Of a stretch of 5,686 bases of DNA, positions 5,475 to 5,686 are shown piece after piece (positions within the stretch are counted from its first letter, which is position 1; every line of letters starts with the position of its first letter). The translations under genes were made by a program, and so were the position numbers. This stretch comes from an uncultured Acidimicrobiales bacterium (lineage in GTDB: Bacteria; Actinomycetota; Acidimicrobiia; Acidimicrobiales; Aldehydirespiratoraceae), in contig CALKOE010000299.1 in assembly GCA_938091985.1 (NCBI GenBank), positions 1 to 5,686 of the forward strand, given 5' to 3'. A model generated the notes under the pieces. That model searched no databases. It saw nothing but the letters and a program-made list of their open reading frames with translations, and had not been told where the DNA came from.

Positions 5475-5686
5475 TTCCCGGACGTGCCGGCGCAGCGGGC
5501 CTCGCGGGCGGTGCGACGCTGAACATCGCAGGATTTCCGACAAAGGTTCGGCCCACCTTTCTGATCCTCATCGCCTTTGTCGGCTACTACCCCGACATCA
5601 CCTTCGCCCGCTTGGCGATCTGGGTGGTCGTGGCGAGTGCCGCGGTGATGTGGCACGAACTGGGCCACGCGACCGCGGCCCGCCGG
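5471..5686 (+). CDS. M50/site-2-protease-family zinc metallopeptidase (5' part, cut by window end)
   Basis: The frame opens with GTG 5471, overlapping the previous stop in GTGA, and stays open for 72 codons to the window edge. After a Gly/Ala-rich N-terminus comes FPTKVRPTFLILIAF (22-36), typical of the first strand and membrane segment of M50B proteins. A second hydrophobic segment (about 48-61) runs straight into WHELGHATAARR. His62, Glu63 and His66 form the HExxH zinc motif embedded in the membrane. Such intramembrane proteases cleave membrane-bound substrates such as anti-sigma factors, but small M50 members of unknown target are common in actinobacteria. The usual second motif with the third zinc ligand (Asp) lies beyond the window. 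The 4-nt overlap implies translational coupling to the swivel-MOSC gene. No separate ribosome binding site stands out. Confidence 0.87.
   Translation, partial: MIPGRAGAAGLAGGATLNIAGFPTKVRPTFLILIAFVGYYPDITFARLAIWVVVASAAVMWHELGHATAARR

Noticed and set aside
4665..5543. Minus-strand open frame of 292 codons opposite the swivel-MOSC gene
   Set aside because: The plus strand has two clear domain signatures here; the minus product is His/Arg/Asp-rich without family resemblance.
1..5686. CRISPR arrays, insertion sequences, rRNA genes
   Set aside because: I found no regularly spaced repeats, transposase motifs, terminal inverted repeats or rRNA-like segments on reading the window.

Overview
The window is high-GC DNA, and every gene I can support lies on the plus strand. 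The gene set (crotonase, PF04909 amidohydrolase, acyl-CoA dehydrogenase), the GTG starts and two probable leaderless transcripts (a TAnnnT -10 box 6-7 nt before the start codon) suggest an actinobacterium. The style would fit a member of the Acidimicrobiia, but that placement is inference from style, with no marker gene in the window.

Layout: 1-149 is upstream sequence, perhaps with the tail of another gene. An enoyl-CoA hydratase/isomerase-family protein (150-968) follows, then a PF04909 amidohydrolase (1029-2225). Sixteen nt further on is a cation diffusion facilitator (2242-3141). After a 50-nt gap holding a promoter comes an acyl-CoA dehydrogenase (3192-4451). A 228-nt gap (4452-4679) holds no convincing gene, only small repeats, a weak hairpin and a promoter. 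A second transcription unit starts at 4680. It begins with a protein that joins a PEP-utiliser phosphohistidine swivel domain to a MOSC domain (4680-5474). An M50/site-2-protease-family gene overlaps its stop codon by 4 nt and runs off the window (5471-5686).

The first four genes look like an acyl-CoA or organic-acid catabolic cluster with a metal transporter in it. The crotonase and acyl-CoA dehydrogenase carry out adjacent steps of beta-oxidation-type pathways. The amidohydrolase is a probable metal-dependent hydrolase or decarboxylase of unknown substrate. Several of these enzymes depart from textbook active sites. The crotonase lacks both classical hydratase glutamates. The amidohydrolase has DxH where HxH is usual. 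The dehydrogenase has Gly where many relatives have the catalytic Glu, but has a candidate Glu elsewhere.

The most unusual item is the swivel-MOSC fusion. A phosphohistidine carrier domain with no kinase or PEP-binding domain is joined to a molybdenum-cofactor/sulfur-carrier-type domain and translationally coupled to a membrane protease. I do not recognise this architecture as a described system.
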